DNA of 64,000 bases, taken from the NCBI GenBank assembly GCA_017307955.1, contig JAFKFV010000009.1:248001-312000 (forward strand), read 5' to 3'. The notes below the pieces were generated by a model. The model had not been told where the DNA came from, did no database searches, and saw only the letters and a program-made list of their open reading frames with translations. Both the position numbers and the translations under genes were made by a program. Below are positions 34,466-44,525 of the stretch, in pieces; positions within the stretch are counted from its first letter, which is position 1; the number at the start of each line of letters is the position of its first letter. The stretch is from Allobosea sp. (GTDB taxonomy: Bacteria; Pseudomonadota; Alphaproteobacteria; Rhizobiales; Kaistiaceae).

Positions 34466-35544
34466 TCGGCCTCGGCAGGGAAGAGCAGCGACGCGTCGCC
34501 GTAGGAATAGAAGCGGTAGCCATTCTCGATCGCATGGCGGTAGGCCTCGCGCATGGTTTCGAGGCCCGAGAAGGCCGAGACCAGCATGAACAGCGTCGAA
34601 CGCGGCAGGTGGAAATTGGTCATCAGGAGATCGATTGCCCGGAAGCGGTAGCCGGGCGTGATGAAGATGCTGGTCGGGCCGCTGAAGGGCCGGATGACAC
34701 GATCCTCGCCGGCGGCGCTCTCCAGGAGGCGCAGCGAGGTCGTGCCGACGGCGACAACGCGGCCGCCGCGGGCGCGCACGGCATTCAGCGCGTCGGCGGT
34801 GGCCGCGGAGACCTCGCCGCGCTCGGCATGCATGCGGTGATCGGTGGTGTCGTCGGCTTTCACGGGAAGGAATGTGCCGGCGCCGACATGCAGCGTCACG
34901 AAATGGCGTTCGACGCCGCGCGCGTCGAGCCGCTCGAAGAGTTCCGGCGTGAAATGCAGGCCGGCGGTGGGCGCGGCGACGGCGCCTTCCTCGCGGGCAT
35001 AGATCGTCTGGTAGTCGGCGCGGTCTTCGGCGTCCTCGGGACGCTTGGAGGCGATATAGGGCGGCAGCGGAATATGGCCGAGCGACGCGATGGCCGCATC
35101 GAGGTCGGGGCCGCTCAAAGCGAAGGCGAGCACGACCTCGCCGGCGTCGCCCTTCTCGGCGACCGTCGCCGCGAGGCCCGAGACGAGGCAGGCGCGGTCG
35201 GCTTGTTCGCCGAACAGGATGCGGTCGCCGGCGGCGATCTTCTTGGCCGGACGCAGGAAGGCGCGCCAGCGGTCGCCCGCCTCGCGCATATGCAGCGTGA
35301 CGCCGATGCGCGCCGAGACGCCCTCGCGCACCCGCTCGCCGAACAACTGGGCGGGGATGACGCGGGTGTCGTTGAAAACGAGCGCATCGCCCGGCCTGAG
35401 CAGGTCGGGCAGCTCACGGACGATGTGATCCTCCGGCGCCGCGCCCGGCTTCACGACGAGCAGGCGTGCCGCGTCGCGCGGGCGGGCCGGCCGGAGCGCG
35501 ATGCGCTCATCCGGAAGATCGAAATCGAAAAGGTCGACGCGCAT
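34462..35544 (-). CDS. queA: S-adenosylmethionine:tRNA ribosyltransferase-isomerase
   Basis: Transfers and rearranges the ribose of SAM onto preQ1-tRNA to give epoxyqueuosine, the step after Tgt. The protein has 360 residues, the normal length. Characteristic stretches are [17 protein letters not shown] at the start, [27 protein letters not shown] and the C-terminal [17 protein letters not shown]. It lies just upstream of tgt with an ATGA overlap and downstream of two cyclophilin genes, the standard rhizobial order. Nothing unusual is seen in its residues. Confidence 0.96.
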   Translation of the reverse strand: MRVDLFDFDLPDERIALRPARPRDAARLLVVKPGAAPEDHIVRELPDLLRPGDALVFNDTRVIPAQLFGERVREGVSARIGVTLHMREAGDRWRAFLRPAKKIAAGDRILFGEQADRACLVSGLAATVAEKGDAGEVVLAFALSGPDLDAAIASLGHIPLPPYIASKRPEDAEDRADYQTIYAREEGAVAAPTAGLHFTPELFERLDARGVERHFVTLHVGAGTFLPVKADDTTDHRMHAERGEVSAATADALNAVRARGGRVVAVGTTSLRLLESAAGEDRVIRPFSGPTSIFITPGYRFRAIDLLMTNFHLPRSTLFMLVSAFSGLETMREAYRHAIENGYRFYSYGDASLLFPAEAE

Positions 35545-35633
35545 CGGTCTCTCGAATGCATCGGGCGCCCGACGGGCGCCCGGTCAGTGTGTCAGCGCGG
35601 GCGACGAAGGCCCGCGCGAAGGTCCTAGGTGCC

Positions 35634-36107
35634 TTAGGCCACGTCAGCGGCGACGCGGAGCGTGACGATCTGGTCAGGGTCCTTGACCGGCTCGCCGCGC
35701 TTGATCTTGTCGATGTTCTCCATGCCCTCGATCACCTTGCCCCAGACGGTGTACTGGCCGTCGAGGAAGCGGGCATCGGCGAAGCAGATGAAGAACTGGC
35801 TGTCGCCCGAATCCGGGTTCTGGGCGCGGGCCATCGACAGCGTGCCGCGCAGATGCGGCTCGCGGTTGAACTCGGCCTTGAGCTTCTTGCCCGAGCCCCC
35901 CATGCCGGTGCCGGTCGGATCGCCGGTCTGCGCCATGAAGCCGTCGATCACGCGATGGAAGACGACGCCGTCATAGAACTTCTCGCGCGCCAGTTCCTTG
36001 ATGCGCGCGACATGGTTCGGGGCGAGGTCGGGGCGAAGCTCGATCACCGCCGTGCCCTTGGTCGTCTCCAGGATCAGCGTGTTTTCCGGGTCCTTGATAT
36101 CGGCCAC
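35634..36107 (-). CDS. Cytoplasmic peptidyl-prolyl cis-trans isomerase (cyclophilin)
   Basis: A cyclophilin without a signal peptide, about 157 residues, acting on proline bonds in the cytoplasm. The active site has VVFHRVIDGFMAQTGDP, the FFI and AR stretch (SQFFICFADARFLD), and the Trp of GQYTVWGKV. I favour the GTG at 36107 (start ADIKDPENTLIL) because GGAG lies nine bases upstream. The in-frame ATG at 36122 contains that GGAG itself and has no site of its own. It is the second of two adjacent cyclophilins in a run from coaD to tgt on the same strand. Confidence 0.9.
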   Translation of the reverse strand: MADIKDPENTLILETTKGTAVIELRPDLAPNHVARIKELAREKFYDGVVFHRVIDGFMAQTGDPTGTGMGGSGKKLKAEFNREPHLRGTLSMARAQNPDSGDSQFFICFADARFLDGQYTVWGKVIEGMENIDKIKRGEPVKDPDQIVTLRVAADVA

Positions 36108-36212
36108 GTGTTCAATCTCCATTCGGGGAATTTCGGGAAGGCTTCTGCCATCAATCGGCGTCCGCCGCGAGCCCAATCGGCAGCGGCGGAGCCGATCAGG
36201 GCGTCGGCCACG

Positions 36213-36758
36213 TCATTTCGCGTCGGCAGCGACCTGCATCTTGACGATCTTGTCGGGATTGGCCGGCGGCTCGCCCTTCTTGATCTTGTCGACATAGTCC
36301 ATGCCGCTCACGACCTCGCCCCAGACCGTATACTGGCCGTCGAGGAAGCCGCCATCGGCGAACATGATGAAGAACTGCGAATTGGCGCTGTCGGGATCCT
36401 GCGACCGCGCCATGCCGACGGTGCCGCGCCCGAAATGGGCGTTGGAGAACTCGGCCGGGATGTTCGGCAGCTTCGAGCCGCCCATGCCGGTGCCGGTCGG
36501 ATCGCCGGTCTGCGCCATGAAGCCGTCGATCACGCGGTGGAAGACGATGCCGTTATAGAAGCCCTCGCGGGTCAGCTTCTTGATCTGCGCGACATGCTTC
36601 GGCGCGAGGTCCGGGCGCAGCTTGATGACGACGCGGCCGTCCTTGAGATCGAGATAGATCGTGTTCTCGGGATCGAGCTTCTCGGAGGCGGCCATCGCCG
36701 GGGCGACGGCCAGGAAGACGGCGAGCATCGCCGCCATCATGCTGAAGAATCGGGTCAC
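36213..36758 (-). CDS. Periplasmic peptidyl-prolyl cis-trans isomerase (cyclophilin)
   Basis: A second cyclophilin, 181 residues, exported by a signal peptide (FSMMAAMLAVFLAVAPAMA, cleavage before ASEKLD). The catalytic pattern is complete: IVFHRVIDGFMAQTGDP, QFFIMFADGGFLDGQYTVWGEV. It should fold envelope proteins. It is about half identical by eye to the cytoplasmic copy downstream, so the two are likely an old tandem duplication split between compartments. It lies 50 bases after coaD. Confidence 0.93.
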   Translation of the reverse strand: MTRFFSMMAAMLAVFLAVAPAMAASEKLDPENTIYLDLKDGRVVIKLRPDLAPKHVAQIKKLTREGFYNGIVFHRVIDGFMAQTGDPTGTGMGGSKLPNIPAEFSNAHFGRGTVGMARSQDPDSANSQFFIMFADGGFLDGQYTVWGEVVSGMDYVDKIKKGEPPANPDKIVKMQVAADAK

Positions 36759-36808
36759 GGAAGTCTCCGGTTGTTCGCCAGGATTGGCGGGATGACTGGC
36801 GGGCGCGG

Positions 36809-37315
36809 TCAGGAAGCGAATTTTTGTGTCAGCTTTCGGGCGACGAAGTCCGGCACGAAAGGCGTGACGTCGCCGCCGAGCTTGGCGATCTGGCGCACGA
36901 GCGTCGCCGTGATCGGCCGCGTGGCCGGCGAAGCAGGGACGAAGATGGTGCGGATGTCGGGCGCCATGGCGCCGTTCATGCCGGAAAGCTGCATCTCGTA
37001 ATCGAGATCGGTGCCGTCTCGCAGCCCGCGGATCAGGATGCCGGCTCCGGCCTGCCGGGCGGCGTCGATGGTGAGCCCGTCGAAGGCAATGGTCGAGACG
37101 CGCCCTGCCCCGCCCTCGATGGTCGCGGCGAGCATCTCGATCAGTGCCACGCGTTCCTCGAAGCTGAAGAGCGGCACCTTGCCGGGATGCGTCCCGATGC
37201 CGACCACCACCTGGTCGCAGAGCGCCAGGGACGCCGCGAGGATGTCGGCATGGCCGTTGGTGATCGGGTCGAAGGAGCCTGGGAAAAAGCCGGTCCGGAT
37301 CGGCGGCATCGGCAT
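36809..37315 (-). CDS. coaD: Phosphopantetheine adenylyltransferase
   Basis: Fourth step of coenzyme A synthesis: ATP plus 4'-phosphopantetheine to dephospho-CoA. It is a 168-residue nucleotidyltransferase. The N-terminal loop [14 protein letters not shown] carries the (T/H)xGH motif, [14 protein letters not shown] is the pantetheine-binding helix, and the C-terminal [10 protein letters not shown] stands for the family ISSTxVR. CGGAG lies three bases before the ATG at 37315; a second ATG two codons later (37309) has better spacing and may be the real start. The gene is divergent from a small exported protein gene and opens the run to tgt. Confidence 0.94.
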   Translation of the reverse strand: MPMPPIRTGFFPGSFDPITNGHADILAASLALCDQVVVGIGTHPGKVPLFSFEERVALIEMLAATIEGGAGRVSTIAFDGLTIDAARQAGAGILIRGLRDGTDLDYEMQLSGMNGAMAPDIRTIFVPASPATRPITATLVRQIAKLGGDVTPFVPDFVARKLTQKFAS

Positions 37316-37508
37316 GATCTCCGTTCGGTGTCTCACATGATCGCGAAGCTGTGACCGGCCCCGTCGCTGAAATTCCGCGGAACCGCCTCGATTTCGCGAC
37401 GTTGTCAGCCCAAGTGAAGGGCAGATGAACAGCGCGTAGTGATGCGGTTCATAGCCCCGATGGCGTGATGTGTCCAAGTTCAGATCGTCCGCGATACGGA
37501 GAGCGGCA

Positions 37509-37733
37509 ATGACGACATGGTTTCATAGTCTGATCCTTGCGACCTCGGCGGTGGCCACCATCGCCGTAGGCGTGGCCGGCGCCGGCGTTCTGAACGACAT
37601 GCGCGCCCCCGCTGCCAAGAAGGCCGATCGCCTCACGGTCATGGCCGATCTCGGCGGCAGCCCGGAGATCACCATCGAGCAGCGTGGTGAAGGCATGTCG
37701 ATCCTGACGCGCGTTCCCTCGCCCACCAACTGA
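37509..37733 (+). CDS. Small exported protein of unknown function
   Basis: A 74-residue protein that I do not recognise. An N-terminal hydrophobic stretch ([25 protein letters not shown]) is either a signal peptide or a single membrane anchor, followed by about 45 polar residues ending in [15 protein letters not shown] seven bases upstream supports the ATG at 37509, and a clear terminator follows at 37801, so it is a genuine single-gene unit. It sits between coaD and gyrA on the opposite strand. Confidence 0.6.
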   Translation: MTTWFHSLILATSAVATIAVGVAGAGVLNDMRAPAAKKADRLTVMADLGGSPEITIEQRGEGMSILTRVPSPTN

Positions 37734-37800
37734 GCCCGGGCCCCTTTCCTGACCTCGGTAAACCCCGACCGATCAAGAAAAGACCTCCCCCGTAAACTGA

Positions 37801-37831
37801 AACGCCGGCTCACGCCGGCGTTTTCTTTTTG
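37801..37831 (+). terminator. Rho-independent terminator of the small exported protein gene
   Basis: AACGCCGGC and GCCGGCGTT form a 9-bp stem with a four-base loop, followed by TTCTTTTT. It is placed between converging ends of the small gene and gyrA. Confidence 0.88.
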
Positions 37832-37851
37832 GTCCGATGCGCGGAAAGCGC

Positions 37852-40620
37852 CTACTCGGCTTCCGCGCGCGGCTCCGTGTCCTCGACGGTCTCGCCGAGG
37901 CGATCGACCGAGACGACCTTCTCGCCTTCGGCGGTGTCGAAGACGATCACGCCCTGCGAACCGCGCGAGACGATGCGGACAGGCTTGTCGCCGCCCACCG
38001 GCATGCGGATCATCTGGCCGCCATCGGTGACCAGCATGATCTGGTCGCTGTCCTCGACCGGGAAGGACGCCACGAGCTGGCCGTTCCGGTCGTTGACCGC
38101 CATGGCGACGATGCCCTTGCCGCCGCGATTGGTGACCCGGTACTCGAAGGACGACGTCCGCTTGCCGTAGCCGTTTTCCGAGATCGTCAGGACGAACTGC
38201 TCGGCGGCGCTCATGGCGACGTAGCGCGCTTCGGAGTCGGCAGCAGGCTCGGCCGTCGCGGCGCCGGCCTCGGCATCCGCTTCATCGACGACCACCTCGT
38301 CGGTCTCCGGCTCACCCCTGACGGCGCGGCTCTTCTTGAGATATTCCGCACGCTCCTCGGCATTCGCATCGAAGTGTCGCAGGATGGCCATGGAGATGAC
38401 GCGGTCGCCCTCGCCGAGCGCGATGCCACGGACACCGGTCGAGTCGCGGCCCTTGAAGACGCGCACATCGGTGACCTCGAAGCGGATGCACTGGCCGGCC
38501 GCCGTCGTCAGAAGCACGTCGTCCTGTTCCGAGCAGAGCTGGACGTCGACGATCGCGTCGCCCTCCTCGTCGAACTTCATCGCGATCTTGCCGTTGCGGT
38601 TGACCTGGACGAAGTCGCTGAGCTTGTTGCGCCGCACGGTGCCGCGCGTCGTGGCGAACATGACGTCGAGCGTTTCCCAGCTCGCCTCGTCCTCCGGCAG
38701 CGGCAGGATCGAGGTGATGCGCTCGCCGTCCTGCAAAGGCAGCAGGTTATTGAGGAACTTGCCGCGCGCCTGCGGGGCCGCCAGCGGCAGCCGCCAGACC
38801 TTCATCTTGTAGGCGATGCCCCGCGAGGAGAAGAACACGACGGGGGTATGCGTCGAGGCGACGAACAGGCGCGTGACGAAATCTTCGTCCTTGGTCGCCA
38901 TGCCCGAACGGCCCTTGCCGCCACGGTTCTGCGCGCGATAGGTCGCGAGCGGCACGCGCTTGATATAGCCCTCATGGCTGACGGTGACGACCATGTCCTC
39001 GCGCTGGATCAGGTCCTCGTCCTCGAAATCGGCGCCGCCTTCGAGAATCTCGGTCTTGCGCGGGGTGGCGAATTCGTCGCGCACCGCCGTCAGCTCGTCG
39101 CGGATGATGCCCATGATGCGGGCGCGCGAGCGCAGGATGTCGAGATAGTCAGCGATCTCGATGCCGATCTTGTTCAATTCGTCCGCGATCTCGTCGCGGC
39201 CGAGCGCCGTGAGGCGCTGCAGGCGGAGGTCGAGGATCGCGCGGGCCTGAGCGTCCGACAGCTGGTATGTGCCGTCCTCGGCGAGGCGATGGCGCGGATC
39301 GTCGATGAGCGCGATGAGCGGCGCGACGTCGAGCGCCGGCCAATGGCGCGCCATCAGCCGCTCGCGCGCCGTGGTCGGATCGGGCGCCGTGCGGATGAGC
39401 TGGATGATCTCGTCGATATTGGCGACGGCGATGGCGAGGCCGACGAGCACATGGGCGCGGTCGCGCGCCTTGTTGAGCAGGAACCGCGTCCGCCGCGTCA
39501 CCACTTCCTCGCGGAAGGCGACGAAGGCCTGGATGAGGTCCTTCAGGTTCATCAGCATCGGGCGGCCGCCCGACAGCGCCACCATATTGACGCCGAACGA
39601 GGTCTGCAGCGGCGAGAAGCGGTAGATCTGGTTCAGCACCACATCGGCGACGGCGTCGCGCTTCAGTTCGATGACGACGCGCATGCCCTGGCGGTCGCTC
39701 TCGTCGCGGATGTCGGAGATGCCCTCAATGCGCTTGTCGCGCACGAGTTCGGCGATCTTCTCGATCATCACCGCCTTGTTCACCTGATACGGGATCTCGG
39801 TGATGACGAGCGCCTCGCGCTCCTTGCGGATCGTCTCGGTCGTCACGCGGCCGCGCATCAGGATCGAGCCGCGGCCATCCTGATAGGCGGCGCGGATGCC
39901 GGCGCGGCCGAGGATCAGGCCGCCGGTCGGGAAATCGGGACCGGGCACGATCTCCATGAGATCGGCGATCGAGATGGCCGGATCGGCGATATAGGCGATA
40001 CAGGCGTCGATCACCTCGCCGAGATTGTGCGTCGGGATGTTCGTCGCCATGCCGACGGCGATGCCGCCGGCGCCATTGACGAGCAGGTTCGGGAAGCGCG
40101 CCGGCAGGACGACGGGCTCGCGCTCCGAATTGTCGTAGTTGTCCTGGAAGTCGACCGTGTCCTTGTCGATATCCTCGAGCAGCGAATGCGCCGCCTTGGC
40201 GAGACGGACCTCGGTGTATCGCATCGCGGCCGGCATATCGCCGTCGACCGAGCCGAAATTGCCCTGGCCGTCGGCCAGCATGACGCGCATGGAGAAATCC
40301 TGCGCCATGCGGACCAGCGCGAAATAAACCGACTGGTCGCCATGCGGATGGTACTTACCGATGACGTCGCCGACGACGCGGGCCGACTTGCGGAACGGCT
40401 TGTTCCAGTCATAGCCCTGCTCGTTCATCGAATGCAGGATGCGGCGATGCACCGGCTTGAGGCCGTCCCGGGCGTCGGGAAGCGCGCGGCTGACGATCAC
40501 GCTCATGGCGTAATCGAGGAAGCTGCGCTTCATCTCGTCGGAGATGGAGATGCCTTCGAATTCGGGAGGCCGGCCGTCGCCGGGCTCGTCCTGGCGCGGC
40601 GGCTCGTTGGTATCGGACAA
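37852..40620 (-). CDS. gyrA: DNA gyrase subunit A
   Basis: Breaks and rejoins DNA in the ATP-driven supercoiling reaction with GyrB. The protein has 922 residues. The catalytic Tyr135 (AAMRYTE) is present, and the C-terminal pinwheel has the GyrA box as QNRGGKG. An acidic insertion (about 800-850, [19 protein letters not shown]) sits between blades, as in other alphaproteobacteria. In the quinolone-determining region, [13 protein letters not shown] puts Gln96 and Phe100 at the places of E. coli Ser83 and Asp87, which predicts low fluoroquinolone binding. It is divergent from the MBOAT gene across 273 bp in which I see no clear regulatory motif. Confidence 0.97.
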   Translation of the reverse strand: MSDTNEPPRQDEPGDGRPPEFEGISISDEMKRSFLDYAMSVIVSRALPDARDGLKPVHRRILHSMNEQGYDWNKPFRKSARVVGDVIGKYHPHGDQSVYFALVRMAQDFSMRVMLADGQGNFGSVDGDMPAAMRYTEVRLAKAAHSLLEDIDKDTVDFQDNYDNSEREPVVLPARFPNLLVNGAGGIAVGMATNIPTHNLGEVIDACIAYIADPAISIADLMEIVPGPDFPTGGLILGRAGIRAAYQDGRGSILMRGRVTTETIRKEREALVITEIPYQVNKAVMIEKIAELVRDKRIEGISDIRDESDRQGMRVVIELKRDAVADVVLNQIYRFSPLQTSFGVNMVALSGGRPMLMNLKDLIQAFVAFREEVVTRRTRFLLNKARDRAHVLVGLAIAVANIDEIIQLIRTAPDPTTARERLMARHWPALDVAPLIALIDDPRHRLAEDGTYQLSDAQARAILDLRLQRLTALGRDEIADELNKIGIEIADYLDILRSRARIMGIIRDELTAVRDEFATPRKTEILEGGADFEDEDLIQREDMVVTVSHEGYIKRVPLATYRAQNRGGKGRSGMATKDEDFVTRLFVASTHTPVVFFSSRGIAYKMKVWRLPLAAPQARGKFLNNLLPLQDGERITSILPLPEDEASWETLDVMFATTRGTVRRNKLSDFVQVNRNGKIAMKFDEEGDAIVDVQLCSEQDDVLLTTAAGQCIRFEVTDVRVFKGRDSTGVRGIALGEGDRVISMAILRHFDANAEERAEYLKKSRAVRGEPETDEVVVDEADAEAGAATAEPAADSEARYVAMSAAEQFVLTISENGYGKRTSSFEYRVTNRGGKGIVAMAVNDRNGQLVASFPVEDSDQIMLVTDGGQMIRMPVGGDKPVRIVSRGSQGVIVFDTAEGEKVVSVDRLGETVEDTEPRAEAE

Positions 40621-40893
40621 CAGATGTTTCCGGAATCAGGTTTCGTTGCGCGCGATCATAGGGACCGCATTGCGGCGGTTCAAGGAACGCCCGCCATCGC
40701 AACGGTTTTCCGCGACTTTTGCCCCTGAATCGGCGGCATGAGGCCGATGGCTTTGGCGAAAATGGCCTTGGCCGGGGCGCTTGCGCCCTCTCGCCCGGCA
40801 TGCGAGATAGCCGCGTTCGACGGGCGACGGCGGCGACGATGCGCTTCACGCCCCGATCGTGGTCCCGCTGCACCTCCTCGCCTCACGCCGTCG

Positions 40894-42318
40894 ATGCTCT
40901 TTTCCTCCCCCGAGTTCATCTTCCTGTTCCTGCCCGTCGTCACGCTCGTGACCTGGGCACTGGCACGGCAGTCGGATCTCGCGGCCAAGATCTTCCTGAT
41001 CCTTGCGTCGGTCGTCTTCTACACGATCTCGGGCTTCCTCGACGTCATCGTGCTCGCGGTGTCGCTCGCTGCCAATTTCGCCCTGGCGATGGCCATCGAG
41101 CGCGGCCGCCACGCGAAGCTCTATCTCGTCGTCGGCATTGTCTTCGATGTCGCGATCCTCGGCTATTTCAAGTATTTCGATTTCCTGACCGACACGGTGA
41201 ACACCGCCTTCGGGCGCGAAGTCTCGCATGGCGAATTCCGCCATCTGCCGCTCGCGATCTCCTTCTTCACCTTCCAGCAAATCGCCTTCCTGATCGACGT
41301 GCATCGCGGCCGCATCCGGCGGCCCAATCTCGGCAACTACGTCTTCTTCCTGTTCTTCTTCCCGCATCTCATCGCCGGCCCGATCACCTCCTATCTGCCG
41401 ATCAGCCGGCAGGTGGACCTGAAGCGGGTGTTCACGCCTCGCGTGCGCAATATCTGCTTCGGCCTCGCGCTGTTCTCGGTCGGCCTCGCCAAGAAGGTGC
41501 TGATCGCCGATCCGCTCGGCATCTATGTGAAGCCGTTCTTCGCCGACCAGGAGGCGCTGGGATTCTGGACGGCCTGGCTCTCGGCGTTCGGCTATTCCTT
41601 CCAGATCTATTTCGACTTCTCCGGCTACAGCGACATGGCCATCGGCCTCGGCATGCTGTTCAACATCCGCCTGCCGCTCAACTTCGCCTCGCCCTACAAG
41701 TCGCGCTCGATCCAGGAATTCTGGCGCCGCTGGCACATCACGCTGTCCAACTGGCTGCGCGACTATGTCTACATCCCGCTCGGCGGCAATCGCCACGGCA
41801 GCGTCCGCACCTATGCGAACCTCGTCGCCACCATGCTGATCGGCGGCATCTGGCACGGCGCCGGCTGGGGCTTCGTCGTCTGGGGGCTGGTCCATGGGCT
41901 TGGCCTCGCGGCGAACCGCTTCTGGACCCGTAGCGGCATGCCGCGCCTGCCGCGCGCCATCGCCTGGCCGCTCACCTTCCTGTTCGTGACCTTTGCCTGG
42001 ATCCTGTTCCGTTCGGCGACGCTCGGCGATGCGATGATCCATCTCCACGCGATGGTCGATCCTGCGGGGATGTTCACCGACAGCTACCGGCCCTTCCTGA
42101 CGGTCGCTAATCTCAACCGCATGATGGCGCTTGTCGGCCTCGCCGCCCTCGTCTCGTTCTTCGCCCCGCCGGCGGCACTGATCGCCGGCGTCACCATCCT
42201 GCCCAACCGGCGCGCGGCCTTCCGCGCCGCGCTCTGGTGCGGCCTCATCTTCGGCCTTGCCTTGCTCGCCTTCACGGGCCAGACCTCGACGAATGAGTTC
42301 ATCTATTTCCGCTTCTAG
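40894..42318 (+). CDS. MBOAT-family O-acyltransferase (AlgI-like)
   Basis: A membrane-bound O-acyltransferase of 474 residues with about ten to twelve membrane segments. It probably passes acetyl groups from the cytoplasm to a periplasmic acceptor, as AlgI does for alginate. Family marks are FFPHLIAGPI, YFDFSGYSDMAIGLG, FWRRWHITLSNWLRDYVYIPLGG and the catalytic His in GGIWHGAGW. The ATG at 40894 gives the standard AlgI-like start (LFSSPEFIFLFLPV). The SGNH partner gene begins inside its end (26-base overlap). No alginate synthesis genes are nearby, so the acceptor glycan is unknown. Confidence 0.93.
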   Translation: MLFSSPEFIFLFLPVVTLVTWALARQSDLAAKIFLILASVVFYTISGFLDVIVLAVSLAANFALAMAIERGRHAKLYLVVGIVFDVAILGYFKYFDFLTDTVNTAFGREVSHGEFRHLPLAISFFTFQQIAFLIDVHRGRIRRPNLGNYVFFLFFFPHLIAGPITSYLPISRQVDLKRVFTPRVRNICFGLALFSVGLAKKVLIADPLGIYVKPFFADQEALGFWTAWLSAFGYSFQIYFDFSGYSDMAIGLGMLFNIRLPLNFASPYKSRSIQEFWRRWHITLSNWLRDYVYIPLGGNRHGSVRTYANLVATMLIGGIWHGAGWGFVVWGLVHGLGLAANRFWTRSGMPRLPRAIAWPLTFLFVTFAWILFRSATLGDAMIHLHAMVDPAGMFTDSYRPFLTVANLNRMMALVGLAALVSFFAPPAALIAGVTILPNRRAAFRAALWCGLIFGLALLAFTGQTSTNEFIYFRF

Positions 42319-43804
42319 CGGCAGGGTCCGCCTGCGCGCCGCGCTGACGAAGGGCGCCCGACGCTCGCTCGCCACCATGGCGTTCGCTGCGATCCTCGGG
42401 CCGCTGCTCTATGCCGGACTGGTGACGTTCCAGCTCGGCGCCTGGAGCCGCGCGCAGTGGTGGCTCTACGATATCCTGACGCTCCGTCGGCACTTCTACG
42501 CCGACATCGTGAAGCCGCTTTCTCCCGACGCGCGCAAGACCCTGGTCGCCGCCGGATCGGGAACGCTGTTCGGCCTCGATGGCGGCGCCGTGACCCGCGC
42601 CACCGGCGAGACGGTGCTCAATTTCGGCATGCATGCCGGCCTCGACATCGACCTGCTGCTGGCGCAGCTCGACGGGTTCGTCGACGCCAATGACCGCGTG
42701 GTGATGCCGCTCGAGTTCGAGCATTACAGCCGGACCGCCGTCACGGATCTCTCGGCCGAGACCTTTCTCGCCTTCCTCTACCCCTATGCGGACGCGATCC
42801 CGTTCACGCGGCTCGCCCGCCTGGCCGCCGCCGCCCATCCGCTCAATGTGCTCGACGGCGTCGGCAACCGCATCGGCGAGATCCTTGGCACGCGGCCGAG
42901 CCCGGCAAGGCCGCTCGCGACGCTGCTCGACGACTGGAAGGCGGCTCGGGCCTCCGGCGCTCCGGACGACGATCACGCGCCCTATGACTATTCGACGATG
43001 AACGCGCATGGCGACAAGGAGCTCATGCTCCAGACGCCGAAGGACGCCGAGGCGGACATGCGCGCCGCCACGACGCCGGCGCAGCCGATCGTCACGCCCT
43101 ATGCCGCCGGCGCGCTGGCCGATGCCCGCAAGGTGGTGGAGGCGAAGGGGGCCAGCCTGATCCTGACCTGGCCGGTGATCGTCGAGGACGATTCCGGCAC
43201 GATCTTCACGCCGGAATACTGGCAGCGGCTCATCGACCTCGCCCGCGCCGCCGACGCGGCCGGTTCGCCGATCCATTGCGACCCGATCGGCGCCATCGTG
43301 CCGGTGCAATACCGCTACGACACGCCCTATCACGTGAACTGGAAGGGCGCTCTGGTCTATTCGGCCGGCTTCGCAGCCTGCCTGCCTCAGATCGATAGCC
43401 AGGCCTTCGACTGGAAGAGTGCCGATGCCGCCGCCCTCGCCGCGCGCGCGAAGAGCCGCATCGCCGAACTGAAGCGCCCGCCGGACCCGCTCATCTTCGG
43501 CTATGAGCGCAACATCCGGTTGCTGCAGACGCTGAACGACGCGGTGCTGGCGGCCCATGCGGCCACGGGCAGCTATCCGGATGAACTCCCCGCCGTGGAT
43601 CCCGACATTCCGGTCGTCGAGAAGGGCGCGGGGCTGTTCCTGCCCTGGTACAAGACCGACGGCACCGACTACAAGCTCGTGGCCGAGGACCCGCATGACT
43701 GTTTCGCGGTCTCCGAGGGCTGGGCGCCGATGATCGATCCGACCCGCCCGGTGGAAGGCGGCTGCACCTACGGATTCTGGACGCCGGGCGCGGCGGACTG
43801 GTAG
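42293..43804 (+). CDS. Membrane-anchored SGNH-like acyltransferase partner with pilin-like C-terminal domain
   Basis: A 503-residue protein with one membrane segment (about 24-48) and a periplasmic body. AAGSGTLFGLDGG (87-99) matches the block I Ser region of the SGNH partners of MBOAT proteins, NFGMHAGLDIDLLL (110-123) the next block, and DTPYHVN (343-349) the Asp-x-x-x-His block. It therefore probably takes acyl groups from the MBOAT protein and puts them on a glycan. Residues about 400-503 are an extra domain whose pattern (LNDAVLAAHAATGSYPDEL, then DGTDYKLVAEDPHDC and WTPGAADW) resembles type II pseudopilin C-terminal domains. The start overlaps the MBOAT gene, so the two are translationally coupled. 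Confidence 0.75.
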   Translation: MSSSISASSGRVRLRAALTKGARRSLATMAFAAILGPLLYAGLVTFQLGAWSRAQWWLYDILTLRRHFYADIVKPLSPDARKTLVAAGSGTLFGLDGGAVTRATGETVLNFGMHAGLDIDLLLAQLDGFVDANDRVVMPLEFEHYSRTAVTDLSAETFLAFLYPYADAIPFTRLARLAAAAHPLNVLDGVGNRIGEILGTRPSPARPLATLLDDWKAARASGAPDDDHAPYDYSTMNAHGDKELMLQTPKDAEADMRAATTPAQPIVTPYAAGALADARKVVEAKGASLILTWPVIVEDDSGTIFTPEYWQRLIDLARAADAAGSPIHCDPIGAIVPVQYRYDTPYHVNWKGALVYSAGFAACLPQIDSQAFDWKSADAAALAARAKSRIAELKRPPDPLIFGYERNIRLLQTLNDAVLAAHAATGSYPDELPAVDPDIPVVEKGAGLFLPWYKTDGTDYKLVAEDPHDCFAVSEGWAPMIDPTRPVEGGCTYGFWTPGAADW

Positions 43805-43868
43805 CGCCGACGGAGCCGTGCCAAGCTCGGGAGAGCGGTGCCGGCGCGCCGCCCCCGGGGACCGATTT

Positions 43869-44525
43869 GTGGGCGATTATCTGCTGAACGCGCTCGTGAC
43901 GCTCGCCGTCACCATCGACCCGATCGGCCTCGCGCCGATCTTCGTCGCGCTGACGCGCGGCATGACGGACCTGCAGCGCCGCCAGACCGCGATCCGCGCG
44001 ACCATCACCGCCATGCTGGTGCTGCTCGCCTTTGCGCTGGTCGGCGAGAAGCTGATCACCTTCCTCGGCATTTCGATCCCCGCCTTCCGCATCGCCGGCG
44101 GGCTGCTGCTCTTCCGCATCGCCTTCGAAATGGTCTTCGAGCGCCGCGACAAGCGCAAGCAGGCGAGCGCCGACCGGGCGATCGAGGAGACGTCCTTCGA
44201 TCAGGACGATGTCCGCCATCTCGCGATCTTCCCGCTCGCGATCCCGCTCATCTCCGGTCCCGGCGCGATCTCGGCGACGATCCTGATCGCATCCGGCGCG
44301 CCGGATACGCTGAGCCTTCTCGGGCTCCTCGTGATCGTCGCCCTGCTGATCCTCTCCTGCCTGCTCGTCTTCATGGCGGCCGGCCCGCTCGACCGCGCGC
44401 TCGGCGATACCGGCCGCATCGTGCTCACGCGCCTGCTCGGTGTCCTGCTCGCAGCGCTCTCGGTGCAATTCGTCGCCGACGGCATCGTGGCGATCGCCAA
44501 GACCGCCTTCCCGGGGGCTCTCTAG
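43869..44525 (+). CDS. MarC-family integral membrane protein
   Basis: A six-span inner-membrane protein of the MarC/UPF0056 family, 218 residues. Family marks are TIDPIGLAPIFVALT in the first repeat and FPLAIPLISGPGAIS in the second, the two halves of an internal duplication. The old link to multiple antibiotic resistance has not held up and the function is unknown. I use the GTG at 43869 (GDYLLNALVTLAV), with GGGGA seven bases upstream. The ATG at 43818 would add a non-conserved Arg-rich leader. Its stop shares the palindrome CTAG with that of the convergent DUF2306 gene. Confidence 0.92.
   Translation: MGDYLLNALVTLAVTIDPIGLAPIFVALTRGMTDLQRRQTAIRATITAMLVLLAFALVGEKLITFLGISIPAFRIAGGLLLFRIAFEMVFERRDKRKQASADRAIEETSFDQDDVRHLAIFPLAIPLISGPGAISATILIASGAPDTLSLLGLLVIVALLILSCLLVFMAAGPLDRALGDTGRIVLTRLLGVLLAALSVQFVADGIVAIAKTAFPGAL

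Noticed and set aside
37837..40728. Open frame of 963 codons antisense to gyrA
   Set aside because: It mirrors gyrA codon use, has no recognisable domain or ribosome binding site, and the gyrA frame is certain.
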